A stretch of DNA of 64,000 nt from an uncultured Eggerthella sp. (GTDB lineage Bacteria; Actinomycetota; Coriobacteriia; Coriobacteriales; Eggerthellaceae), in assembly GCA_958431815.1 (NCBI GenBank), contig CAUASB010000005.1:65837-129836 (forward strand). The letters run 5' to 3'. The position numbers were made by a program, and so were the translations under genes. This document shows, piece after piece, positions 16,083-24,450 of this stretch. How positions within the stretch are numbered: position 1 is the first letter of the stretch; every line of letters begins with the position of its first letter. The notes under the pieces were generated by a model. That model did not search any database and was not told the origin of the DNA. It saw nothing but the letters and a program-made list of their open reading frames with translations.

Positions 16083-18176
16083 TTAGGCTGCAGCCTTTTC
16101 GCCCTTGTTCTTCTTGCCGTGCTTGAGCTTTTGATAGGCGAACACTGCGAAGACGAACACGAAGCCGATGGCGTTGATGCCCAGCGAAGCGATGCCGTCT
16201 GCTTCCGACATAGGCAGCATGATGGCGATACCGGCAATGACGGCAAGAATGCGCAGCACGGGGTTGATCTTGCCGAACAGGTAACCCTGCAAGCCGGCGG
16301 CAACGCCGAACAGGCCGAACAGCGCCATGGCAGTGTTGAGTACCACCATATAGGGCTCAACGGGTGCCTGCATGATAAGGGCAGGGCAGAAGGCGAAGAT
16401 GAATGGCACGATGTAGGCGGCGATGCCCAAGCGCGATGCGGTGACGGCGGTCTTCATCGGCTTCGACTTCGCGATGGCCGAACCGGCATAGGCGGCAAGG
16501 GCAACCGGTGGTGTGATGTCGGCCAGGATGCCGAAGTAGAACACGAAGAAGTGAGCGCATACCAGCGGCACGCCCAACTGAATGAGGATAGGTGCGCAGG
16601 TTGCAGCCATGATGCAGTAGTTCGCTGTGGTGGGAACGCCCATGCCAAGCACGATGCAGCACAGCATCGTAAGGATAAGGCCGATGATAAGGAAGTCGCC
16701 TGCAGCAAGTACGATGGCGTTGATGAGCATGGAGGCCAGGCCGGTTACCGTGATGCAGCCAGCGATCATGCCAGCCAATGCACAAGCAACGGCAACGGCG
16801 ATGGAGTTGCGGGCACCAGCGGCGAAAGCGTCGGCGGCGGTCCACAGAGCGGTTTTGCAGGTTTCAAGCAGTACGCTGCCGAAGGTGTCTTCCTCGGTGC
16901 GCTCTTCCCAGTTGGTGAGCAGGAAGTGGATGAAGCCGATGACGAATGCCACGAAGATGGAGATAGCCGCGGAAACCGCCATGGTGTACACGCCAGCGGA
17001 AACGATCCATACCAGCACAACCAGCGGAATGATGAGGTAGCAGTTCTTCAGCAGGTAAATCCAGGTGGGAAGCTCGTTGAAGGGGATGCCCTTAAGGCCG
17101 CGCGCCTTGGCTTCCAGGTGAACGGTGCAGAAGATGCCGCCGAAGTAGAGGATGGCGGGGATAAGCGCGATGGTGGCAACCTGGATGTAGGGAATGCCCA
17201 TGTACTCGGCCATCAGGAAGGCAGCCGCGCCCATGATGGGAGGCATGATCTGGCCGCCGGTGGAAGAGGCCGCTTCAACAGCACCTGCGAATTCGGGACG
17301 GTAGCCGGTTTTCTTCATCATGGGGATGGTTACCGAACCGGTGGTAACGGTGTTGCCTACCGAAGAGCCGGAAACCATACCGCACAGTGCCGAGGAAATT
17401 ACGGCAACCTTTGCCGGACCACCGGAAGACCAGCCGGCAATGCGGTTGGCAAAGCTGATGAAGAAGTTCGCGATGCCGGTGCGCTCCAAAAACGCGCCGA
17501 AGATAATGAACAGCACGATGTAGGTGTAGCACACGTTGGTGGGCGTGCCGATTACGCCGCTGGTGGTGTAGAAGAGCTTCTGCACGATGTTGGAAAGAGC
17601 GCGGTACGCGTCGGAGCCGTGGCTGAACTGCCAGTAGAAGGCGTAGATAAGCAGGCAGCCCACCACCACGATGATGGGGATGCCCACGCAGCGGCGGCAC
17701 AGCTCGATGAGCACGGCAATGCCGCAGATGCCTAGCACCACTTCAAGCGTGCCGATGCGGGTGCCCATCATCATGATGTCAACCGCATTGATGGAGAAGT
17801 AAATGAACGATCCGGCTCCCACGACCATGAGCACGATGTCGTACCAGGGGATATGGTTGGGAGTGTGGCCCGTCTTCTTAACGGGGTACATCAGGTAGCC
17901 GATGATGATGACGAATGCCAAAAAGCGTGCCAGGCGGGTTTCCGCCTGTTCAACGCTGAACAGCGTCATAAGCAGGCAGTACACCGAGAACAGCACCATC
18001 ACGCCGGTGATGATGGCTTTCGGAACGCCCTGCCAGATGCGCGTGTTCGACTCGCGGTCGTACTTGCGCATGACCTCGTCGACGTCTACGTCGCTGTTGT
18101 TGGAAACAACGGTTTCGTCTTTCTTGACGTCGGCTTTCTTTCTGATGTTCAGCTTCTCTGTTCCAAATATGCTCAT
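16083..18176 (-). CDS. TRAP transporter, fused small and large permease subunits (TAXI-type)
   Basis: 697 aa with about 16-18 hydrophobic helices. The N-terminal cytoplasmic segment (about 50 residues) is charged; the first four helices correspond to the DctQ-like small subunit and the rest to the DctM-like large subunit, with GSSVGNTVTTGSVTIPMMK and GMGVPTTANYC as family signatures. Such fusions are standard for TAXI-TRAP systems. Start ATG 18176 has AAGGAGA upstream; an in-frame start 29 codons earlier lacks one. The receptor gene lies 175 bases upstream on the same strand. The pair should import an organic anion using an ion gradient. Confidence 0.93.
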   Translation of the reverse strand: MSIFGTEKLNIRKKADVKKDETVVSNNSDVDVDEVMRKYDRESNTRIWQGVPKAIITGVMVLFSVYCLLMTLFSVEQAETRLARFLAFVIIIGYLMYPVKKTGHTPNHIPWYDIVLMVVGAGSFIYFSINAVDIMMMGTRIGTLEVVLGICGIAVLIELCRRCVGIPIIVVVGCLLIYAFYWQFSHGSDAYRALSNIVQKLFYTTSGVIGTPTNVCYTYIVLFIIFGAFLERTGIANFFISFANRIAGWSSGGPAKVAVISSALCGMVSGSSVGNTVTTGSVTIPMMKKTGYRPEFAGAVEAASSTGGQIMPPIMGAAAFLMAEYMGIPYIQVATIALIPAILYFGGIFCTVHLEAKARGLKGIPFNELPTWIYLLKNCYLIIPLVVLVWIVSAGVYTMAVSAAISIFVAFVIGFIHFLLTNWEERTEEDTFGSVLLETCKTALWTAADAFAAGARNSIAVAVACALAGMIAGCITVTGLASMLINAIVLAAGDFLIIGLILTMLCCIVLGMGVPTTANYCIMAATCAPILIQLGVPLVCAHFFVFYFGILADITPPVALAAYAGSAIAKSKPMKTAVTASRLGIAAYIVPFIFAFCPALIMQAPVEPYMVVLNTAMALFGLFGVAAGLQGYLFGKINPVLRILAVIAGIAIMLPMSEADGIASLGINAIGFVFVFAVFAYQKLKHGKKNKGEKAAA

Positions 18177-18351
18177 AGCTCTCCTTTTGGGGACGTTTGC
18201 ACATGGTTTGGGTGCGTGGTGGGTTTTCCTGCGGTGCCGCAATGGCGAAAGCCCACCACGCACCTAACGTTGAAGCACCAAAGCAGGGTCGCAACGAAGC
18301 TCGTTGCGACCCTGGCTGGTTGTGTGCCGTTTGGCGATTGCGTTCGGATGC

Positions 18352-19347
18352 TTATTCAGCAGTGGGAACGTCGATGCCCTGTTCTTTGAAGTACTTGGCA
18401 GCACCTGCGTGGTAGGGAACGGAGGTGATGGAGGCAGCGGTTTCAAGGTTGAGTTCCTTGTACTTGGCATGTGCGTCAGCGTTGTTCTGAGCACCGTCGA
18501 AGAGGGACTTGGTGAAGTTGTATACGTCGTCTTCGCTTACGGAGTTGTTGGCAAGAACAACGGAGAGAACGGAAACGGTGGTGGTGTCAGAGGTCATGCC
18601 GCTGTAGGTGCCAGCAGGAATGGTGGCAGCTGCGTAGTAGGGGGAGGTTTCCTGGAGCTTTGCGATGTGGCTTTCGTCCATGGAAACCAGGTAAGCCTGC
18701 TTGGAGGTGGAAAGGTCGGTGATGGCCGTGGTGGGAGCGCCGGCAACGATGAATGCTGCGTCAACCTTGCCGTTCTTCAGCGAGTCGGCGGAGTCGGCGA
18801 AGTTCTGGTATACCGCGGAGATATCGCTGCTTACGTCAAGGCCGTATGCGCCCAGGATGTCAACTGCGTTGAAGTACACACCGGAGTTGGCAGCGCCAAC
18901 GGAAACCGTCTTGCCCTTCAGGTCGGCAACGGTCTTGATATTGGGGTCGCAGGTTACGATCTGAACCTGCTCGGGGTACAGGGCTGCCACGATGGAGAAG
19001 TCCTTGTAAGCTGCACCGTCGAAGAGGTTGGTGCCGTTGTAAGCGTAGGTTGCAACGTCGGTCTGGCAGAATGCGAGCTCGGCTTCGTTGCTTTCCAGAG
19101 ACTGGATGTTTGCCTTGGAGCCTTCGCTGGAAAGAGCGTTTACCTTAACGCCAGCGTTGTTGGTTGCGTACTGGGCAAGAACGCTGCCGTAGGCATAGTA
19201 CGTGCCGGATTCGCCGCCGGTTACGAAGCGTAGTTCTTTGCTGCTCTTGTTGTCGCTCGATGAGCTGTTGCTTCCGCAGCCAACCAGTGCGAGTGCCATG
19301 CACGCGGCGCAAGCTGCGACGAAAATAGCCAGAAGCTTTTTCTTCAT
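18352..19347 (-). CDS. TAXI family TRAP solute receptor (lipoprotein)
   Basis: 331 aa. MKKKLLAIFVAACAACMALA is a lipoprotein signal with lipobox LVGC; the mature protein starts at Cys and has a Ser-rich linker. RFVTGGESGTYYAYGSVLAQ is the TAXI signature. ATG 19347 is preceded by GAAAGAGAGAAGG on the minus strand; the longer open frame upstream runs through a REP palindrome and is not coding. It captures the substrate for the permease encoded just downstream. TAXI receptors of known structure bind glutamate or dicarboxylates, but no residue here fixes the ligand. Confidence 0.93.
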   Translation of the reverse strand: MKKKLLAIFVAACAACMALALVGCGSNSSSSDNKSSKELRFVTGGESGTYYAYGSVLAQYATNNAGVKVNALSSEGSKANIQSLESNEAELAFCQTDVATYAYNGTNLFDGAAYKDFSIVAALYPEQVQIVTCDPNIKTVADLKGKTVSVGAANSGVYFNAVDILGAYGLDVSSDISAVYQNFADSADSLKNGKVDAAFIVAGAPTTAITDLSTSKQAYLVSMDESHIAKLQETSPYYAAATIPAGTYSGMTSDTTTVSVLSVVLANNSVSEDDVYNFTKSLFDGAQNNADAHAKYKELNLETAASITSVPYHAGAAKYFKEQGIDVPTAE

Positions 19348-19755
19348 GTCCTTCTCTCTTTCTTCTGCTTGTTTCCTTCTTGCGAAAGGCGAACGCCTCG
19401 GCGCGGGGTTTGGCTGATGTGTGCCAAAAGGGACAGTCCCTTTTGGCTTGGACACGGGGTTTGTCCGCGTTGGTTTGAAAACCCGGCGCCGAGAGCGTTC
19501 AACGTTTCGTTGTTTGATAATTTTACGTGATGTGACCGTTTATTTTTTGTAAAAGTATGATTAATTTTGTTATGCAACAAAAATCATTGGATAGCGGTAT
19601 TCTGATAGGGGCGAACGGCGTTCATGGTTGGATGCCCGGCATCTGCTAGGGTGGGCTGGCCGAAAGAAAGCGTCCTTTCGGTTCGGAAGATACCCAAAAG
19701 CGAGTGCTCCTATCGGGCGCTCCGAATTGCATCTATATAAGTAAGGAAGGCGAAC
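19348..19755. other. Divergent intergenic region between TAXI receptor and LysR gene
   Basis: 408 bases without a gene. It holds the REP-like palindrome at 19423-19447, an AT-rich stretch (about 19505-19580) likely to contain promoter elements for one or both directions, and TATATAAGTAAGGAAGG just before the LysR start. No clear -35/-10 pair was found. Confidence 0.6.
19423..19447. repeat. Intergenic palindrome, REP-like family copy 3
   Basis: 12-bp arms around a central A, core AAAAGGGACAGTCCCTTTT, flanks GCC/GGC; a TTGGACAC fragment follows, suggesting a longer ancestral copy. Confidence 0.8.
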
Positions 19756-20676
19756 ATGGCACTCGAAGGCTGGGACTGGTTCATAAAGCTTGCCGAAAAC
19801 GAGAATTTCACCAAAGCGGCTGACGAGCTTCAGATCTCGCAGCAAACGCTCAGCGCGCGTTTGGTTTCACTGGAGCGCAACCTTGGTGCCAAGCTGGTGG
19901 TACGCGGTACCCCGCTTTCCCTTACTTCTGCCGGTCAGGTGTTTTTGCTGTATGCACGTGAGCAGCGCCAGGCTCAGCAGGACATGATCCGTCAGATCGG
20001 CGAAGTGGCCGGCGGCGGTGCCGGCGTGCTGAAAGTGGGCGTTTCCCACACTCGTGGCAGTTACCTGATGCCTAAAGTTGTTCGCCGCCTGTCCGAAGAA
20101 CTCCCTGCGGTAAGCGTGAAATTGGTCGAGGACACGAACCGCAATCTGCTCCGCAGTGCCGAACGCGGTGAGGTGGATGTGTGCATTGCCCGCTTCGAGG
20201 GCGCATGCCCCGGGGTGGAAGTGGAGCCGATCTACGAAGAGGAAATCGTGCTTGCCGTGCGCGGCGATGTGCTTTCGAAGGTTATGGGAACCGAAGTGCA
20301 AGCTGCTGCAGCCATGCTTGCCGAAGAGGGCATCGGTGCTTTGAAGAAGTGCCCGTTCATCCTAGGCTCCGTGGACGACATCTCCGGCCGCGTTGCCTAT
20401 TCGGAGCTGCGCAATGCGGGCATCAAACCCCATGTGGTTGCCACCAGCGGCAACATGCCAACGCTCCTTACGTTGTGTGCCGAAGGGCTGGGTGCGGTGT
20501 TCTGCCCAACTGACATGCTGGACGCTTCCCCCATGGTTTCGGGCGATCTGCTGCGCATTCCGCTTTCGTCGCAATCCCGCTACACCATCGAACTGGGAAT
20601 TCCGATGCGCTCTGAGCGCTGGCAGGTGGTTGATTCCTTCCGCCGTATTCTTCTGGAGGTTACTTCGGCTAAGTAA
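19756..20676 (+). CDS. LysR family transcriptional regulator
   Basis: 306 aa. N-terminal winged helix about residues 5-62 (NFTKAADELQISQQTLSARL is the recognition helix-turn-helix), followed by a linker helix and the periplasmic-binding-like effector domain from about residue 90 (LKVGVSHTRGSYLMP). AAGGAAGG precedes the ATG. Divergent from the TAXI-TRAP genes, so it probably controls their expression in response to the imported substrate; this is by position only. Confidence 0.88.
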   Translation: MALEGWDWFIKLAENENFTKAADELQISQQTLSARLVSLERNLGAKLVVRGTPLSLTSAGQVFLLYAREQRQAQQDMIRQIGEVAGGGAGVLKVGVSHTRGSYLMPKVVRRLSEELPAVSVKLVEDTNRNLLRSAERGEVDVCIARFEGACPGVEVEPIYEEEIVLAVRGDVLSKVMGTEVQAAAAMLAEEGIGALKKCPFILGSVDDISGRVAYSELRNAGIKPHVVATSGNMPTLLTLCAEGLGAVFCPTDMLDASPMVSGDLLRIPLSSQSRYTIELGIPMRSERWQVVDSFRRILLEVTSAK

Positions 20677-20796
20677 TGCTTTGTGCCGTTCTGTCGAACA
20701 GCGCAAGACTCACGAGGCGCGATGACGCTGCACAGGGTTCTGGTGGCACAGCTGGGCTTCAATCGGTCGGGTACTGCGGCAAAGTAGCTCTTACGG

Positions 20797-21014
20797 GGCT
20801 GCGGGCAGGCGCTCCCTCTCGTGCCTCGCTTTTGCTTGTTTCGGTTCTCAAGAAATTGATTTTCAAATTAGTGAAAGAAATCGCGGAGATCGGTTCGATG
20901 CATGGTTCACCACATCCCGGCATCGATAGTCGAATACCTGGGGCGATTTCTTGTATTCAATTACTTTCGAGCCGCGCTCCAGAGAGGCGCGGGAGGGAGC
21001 GCCTGCCCGCAGCC
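20797..21014. mobile_element. MITE-like inverted-repeat element
   Basis: 218 bases bounded by 31-bp terminal inverted repeats (20797-20827 and 20984-21014) that differ at only 2 positions. The interior is AT-richer, has no convincing reading frame, and contains a further short inverted pair (GAAATCGC/GCGATTTC). Lies between two convergent genes (LysR and pxpA). No target-site duplication is obvious. No second copy was seen in the window. It fills most of the 359-base gene-free stretch 20677-21035. Confidence 0.65.
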
Positions 21015-21035
21015 TGATGGGCTATTAATTGCTGG

Positions 21036-21797
21036 CTACTTCCGAACAGGTGCAATCTCGATGCCGTTTTCCTGGAAGGCTTCGCGGATGCGGCGTATGT
21101 AGGCTAGTGTTTGGGGAGTGTCGCCGTGGACGCAGATGGTGTCGGGGTGTATGGCCAGTTCAGCCCCTTCGTATGATTTCACAACGCCGGTTTTGATGGC
21201 CTCAACGGCGCGCGCAATGGCGAATTCTTCGTCGGCGATAACGGCATCGGGCAAGGTGCGGCTGCGCAGGGTGCCGTCGTTGTTGTAGTTGCGGTCCAGG
21301 AAAAACTCCTGCGCTGTGGCAAGGCCTGCAGCGTTTCCCACTTCGATGAGCTTGCTGCCTGCTAGCCCCACCAAAACCAGGGAAGGGTTGAAGTCGTGCA
21401 CGGCTTTAGCTATGGCTTGTGCTGTTGCCTCATCCCCCGCGGCGGTGTTGTACAGCTGGCCGTGCGGTTTCACATGATGCAGATGGGTGCCCTGTGCGGT
21501 GCAGAAGGCCGAAAGCGTGCCGATTTGCGCTAGAACGTAGGCGTACACTTCGTCGGGCGAAAGCGCCATGTTCCTGCGGCCGAAGCCTTGAAGGTCGGGA
21601 TATCCCGGGTGGGCGCCCAGGGCAATGCCCGCATGCGCTGCCATTTCAACTGTACGTCGCATAACAACGGGGTCGCCGGCATGGGCACCGCAGGCGATGT
21701 TGCAGCTGCTCACCAAAGGGATTATCTCGGCATCGCAGCCCAAGGTGTAGCGGCCGAAGCTTTCCCCTAAATCGCTGTTCAGGTCGATGGTTGGCAT
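21036..21797 (-). CDS. pxpA: 5-oxoprolinase subunit A (LamB/YcsF family)
   Basis: 253 aa. Starts with IDLNSDLGESFGRY, the family signature, then SSCNIACGAHAGDP and HVKPHGQLYN. PxpA works with PxpB and PxpC to open 5-oxoproline to glutamate with ATP. Start ATG 21797 has GAAGGAG upstream; the frame is open for 58 codons more but passes through a REP palindrome. Last gene of a leftward operon that begins at pxpB (26248). Separated from the DUF1445 gene by 53 bases that contain the palindrome. Confidence 0.93.
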   Translation of the reverse strand: MPTIDLNSDLGESFGRYTLGCDAEIIPLVSSCNIACGAHAGDPVVMRRTVEMAAHAGIALGAHPGYPDLQGFGRRNMALSPDEVYAYVLAQIGTLSAFCTAQGTHLHHVKPHGQLYNTAAGDEATAQAIAKAVHDFNPSLVLVGLAGSKLIEVGNAAGLATAQEFFLDRNYNNDGTLRSRTLPDAVIADEEFAIARAVEAIKTGVVKSYEGAELAIHPDTICVHGDTPQTLAYIRRIREAFQENGIEIAPVRK

Positions 21798-21818
21798 ATC
21801 GCGCTCCTTCGCAGAAAT

Positions 21819-21847
21819 GACAAAATGGGGACTGTCCCTATTTTGTC
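21819..21847. repeat. Intergenic palindrome, REP-like family copy 4 (diverged)
   Basis: 14-bp arms with one G:T pair, core GGGGACTGTCCC, flanks GACAAAAT/ATTTTGTC. It lies inside the pxp operon between the DUF1445 gene and pxpA. Confidence 0.7.
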
Positions 21848-21850
21848 GCC

Positions 21851-22657
21851 CTAGAACTTCAGGTTTACGTTTTTGGTGTCGGTGATAAGCATGCAGCCCG
21901 GTGCGTGCGTGATGGCGAAGGCGGGCTTGGAGTTCATCACGATGGATTGCGGGGTTACGCCACAGGCCCAAAACACCGGTACTTCACCAGGGCGTATGTC
22001 AACTGGGTCGCCGAAATCGGGCTTGGAAAGATCGGCGATGCCGATTTGCGCAGGGTCGCCGACATGGATGGGCGCGCCGTGCACCTTAGGGATGGCGCCC
22101 GAGATCTGCGTTGCCTGCACGACTTGGTTGTAGGGGATGGGGCGCATGGAAACCACCATTTTGCCGCTCATGGAGCCAGCGGGCGTGCAGTCGATATTGG
22201 TAAGGTACATCGAAACGTTGCGCCCCATGGTGTTGTGTCTCATCTCGATGCCAGCTTCGATGAGCTCGCTTTCGAAGCTGAACGAGCAGCCGATGACGAA
22301 ACTCACCAAATCGTTGCGCCAATAGGCGGACACGTCGGTAGTCTCTTCTACCAGTTCGCCGTTGCGGTAAATGCGGTAGCGCGGAAAGTCGGTGGCGATG
22401 TCGCAGTCGGTGGCGCAGATGGTGGCCTGGCGTGCGCCTACTTCGGTTACCTCGAGCAACGGGCAGGGCTTGGGGTTTCGCTGGGCGAACAACAGGAAAT
22501 CATAGGTGTCTTCTTTAGGCAAAACGATAAGGTTCGCCTGGGCATATCCGGGGCACAAGCCACTGGTGGGTTGGTCGAAGCGGCCTTCGCGGATGGCGTG
22601 GCGCACCTGCTTTGGGGTGGCGTCTTTCAAATCAGAAAGGGTAAGAGGGGCGTTCAT
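21851..22657 (-). CDS. DUF1445 / UPF0317 family protein (putative hydro-lyase, D-glutamate cyclase-related)
   Basis: 268 aa, full length for the family. Marked by GRFDQPTSGLCPGYAQANLIVLP near the N-terminus and GVTPQSIVMNSKPAFAITHAPGCMLITD at the C-terminus. Mammalian DGLUCY, which forms 5-oxo-D-proline from D-glutamate, contains a domain of this family. Here the gene starts 1 base after accC ends and sits within a pxp operon, so a role in supplying or handling 5-oxoproline-like compounds is plausible. Enzyme activity itself cannot be read from the sequence. Confidence 0.85.
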   Translation of the reverse strand: MNAPLTLSDLKDATPKQVRHAIREGRFDQPTSGLCPGYAQANLIVLPKEDTYDFLLFAQRNPKPCPLLEVTEVGARQATICATDCDIATDFPRYRIYRNGELVEETTDVSAYWRNDLVSFVIGCSFSFESELIEAGIEMRHNTMGRNVSMYLTNIDCTPAGSMSGKMVVSMRPIPYNQVVQATQISGAIPKVHGAPIHVGDPAQIGIADLSKPDFGDPVDIRPGEVPVFWACGVTPQSIVMNSKPAFAITHAPGCMLITDTKNVNLKF

Positions 22658-22658
22658 G

Positions 22659-24008
22659 CTACAGCTCTCCTTTCAAGAACTTCTCGATGAACCCGGTGTT
22701 TGCTTCGCCGTTGCGGAACGTGTCGTTTCGTATGATGGCTTGCTGGAAATCGAGGTTGGTGCTGATTCCTAAGATAACCGTCTCATCAAGGGCGGCATCC
22801 ATCTTCGTCAAGGCTTCGGTGCGGTTTTCCGCATGCACGATGATTTTCGCCACCAGCGAATCGTAATAGGGCGGTATAGTGCAGCCGGCAAATGCGGCGG
22901 TATCTACGCGCACACCGTTGCCGCCAGGCAGATGCAGTGCCGTGATGGTGCCAGGCGAAGGCAGGAACTTGTTGCTGGGCTGTTCGGCGTTGACGCGGCA
23001 TTCGATGGCGCATCCGCGGCAGGCAATGTCTTCTTGCGAAACGCTTAAACGCTCGCCTGCGGCAACGCGTATCATCTCGCGCATGATGTCGAAGCCCGAC
23101 ACCATTTCCGTCACGGGGTGCTCTACCTGCACGCGCGTGTTCATTTCCATGAAGTAGTAGTTGGCATCTTGGTCTACCAAGAACTCGATGGTACCGGCTG
23201 AAGTGTAGCCGACGGCTTTCGCTGCTCGTACCGCCGCTTCGCCCATTTCTCTGCGCACCTGTTCGGGCAGCGCGGGGCAGGGGGATTCCTCGATCATCTT
23301 CTGGTGGTTGCGCTGTACCGAGCAGTCGCGCTCGCCCAAGGAAACCACATTGCCAAAGGAATCGGCAATAACCTGCACTTCCACGTGACGGGGGTTCATC
23401 ACGGCGCGCTCCAAGTACATGGTGTCGTCGTCGAAGCCGTTTACGCTCTCGCGCTGGGCCACGTTGAACATGGCGGCGAAGTCCTCTTCGCTTTCGCTGA
23501 CGCGCATGCCTTTGCCGCCACCGCCCGATGAAGCCTTGATCATGATGGGCCAGCCAATTTCGCGGGCCAAGGGCAGGGCCTCTTCAGCCGAATGCACGGC
23601 TTGCTTGGTGCCGGGAACCACCGGAACGCCCGCTTCCATCATGGTGCGCCGTGCTTGGCTTTTGTTGCCCATGCGGTCGATGATGTCAGGCACAGGTCCG
23701 ATGAACACAAGGCCGTTTTCTTTGCAGAGGCGTGCGAAGTCGCTGCGCTCGGAAAGGAAGCCGTAGCCGGGGTGCACGGCTTGGCAGCCCGTGGCAAGCG
23801 CAGCTTCGATGATGGCGTTGCCTTTCAGGTAGCTTTCCTGTGGGGCGGGATTGCCGATGCATATGCATTCATCAGCAAGCTGCGCGGGCAGGGCATCCGC
23901 GTCGGCGGTGGAGCACACGGCTACCGCTTGGATGCCCAGGGCATGGCAAGCGCGTATGATACGCACGGCAATCTCGCCGCGGTTGGCAACAAGGATCTTG
24001 GTGAACAT
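22659..24008 (-). CDS. accC: Biotin carboxylase
   Basis: 449 aa with the three expected domains: pre-ATP-grasp (KILVANRGEIAVRIIRAC), ATP-grasp (KASSGGGGKGMR; MYLERAVMNPRHVEVQV; FMEMNTRVQVEHPVTE) and C-terminal cap (ECRVNAEQP). It carboxylates biotin on the carrier protein. Start ATG 24008 has TAGAGGAAACGCC upstream. It is placed between the biotin carrier gene and DUF1445 in an operon with pxpABC. It is the only biotin carboxylase in the window, so it may serve acetyl-CoA carboxylase, the Pxp system, or both. Confidence 0.95.
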   Translation of the reverse strand: MFTKILVANRGEIAVRIIRACHALGIQAVAVCSTADADALPAQLADECICIGNPAPQESYLKGNAIIEAALATGCQAVHPGYGFLSERSDFARLCKENGLVFIGPVPDIIDRMGNKSQARRTMMEAGVPVVPGTKQAVHSAEEALPLAREIGWPIMIKASSGGGGKGMRVSESEEDFAAMFNVAQRESVNGFDDDTMYLERAVMNPRHVEVQVIADSFGNVVSLGERDCSVQRNHQKMIEESPCPALPEQVRREMGEAAVRAAKAVGYTSAGTIEFLVDQDANYYFMEMNTRVQVEHPVTEMVSGFDIMREMIRVAAGERLSVSQEDIACRGCAIECRVNAEQPSNKFLPSPGTITALHLPGGNGVRVDTAAFAGCTIPPYYDSLVAKIIVHAENRTEALTKMDAALDETVILGISTNLDFQQAIIRNDTFRNGEANTGFIEKFLKGEL

Positions 24009-24018
24009 GGCGTTTCCT

Positions 24019-24450
24019 CTAGTTGGGTTCGATGATGAAGAGGGGCTGGTCGAATTCCACTTGCTCGCCGTTGGCGGCAAGGATTTCGGTTACCGTGCCT
24101 GCGGCGGGCGCGCTTATCTCGTTCATCATCTTCATGGCTTCCACCAGGGCAAGTGTCTGACCTGCTTCAACGGTGCTGCCTGCTGAAACGTACGGTGCCT
24201 CTTCGGGGCTGGGAGCCAGATAGCAGGTGCCAACCATGGGGCTGCACACGGTGATGCCCTCGTCTTGGGGGTTCGCGGGTGCGCTCGTGGTTGCTTCTGC
24301 TTGTTGGGGCTGTGGAGTTCCGGCAGCTACAGGCGCTGCAGCGGGTTTGCGCTCCAAAAAGATTTCCTTGCCGTCTTCTGCAACGCGCAGGGCGGTAAGG
24401 CCCGCTTCGTCCATAAGGGCGAGGTATTCCTTGACTTCGTTTATGTCCAT
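24019..24450 (-). CDS. accB: Biotin carboxyl carrier protein
   Basis: 143 aa. N-terminal helix domain, Ala/Pro-rich linker (about 36-62), and a C-terminal biotinyl domain with EAMKMMNE; Lys107 is the biotin site. The thumb-type insertion (SPEEAPYVSAGS) is that of AccB. Start ATG 24450 overlaps the end of pxpC by 10 bases; an in-frame start 34 codons upstream would sit wholly inside pxpC. Followed by accC after 10 bases. Confidence 0.94.
   Translation of the reverse strand: MDINEVKEYLALMDEAGLTALRVAEDGKEIFLERKPAAAPVAAGTPQPQQAEATTSAPANPQDEGITVCSPMVGTCYLAPSPEEAPYVSAGSTVEAGQTLALVEAMKMMNEISAPAAGTVTEILAANGEQVEFDQPLFIIEPN

Noticed and set aside
20797..21014. Invertible promoter (phase switch)
   Set aside because: The inverted repeats would allow inversion, but both neighbouring genes point toward the element, so it cannot drive either, and no recombinase gene is near.
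20676..21017. 113-codon frame between LysR and pxpA
   Set aside because: It overlaps the LysR stop, runs through the MITE-like element and lacks a ribosome site and normal composition.
21819..21847. Riboswitch between DUF1445 and pxpA
   Set aside because: The only structure is the REP-like palindrome; no known riboswitch core and no T-run.
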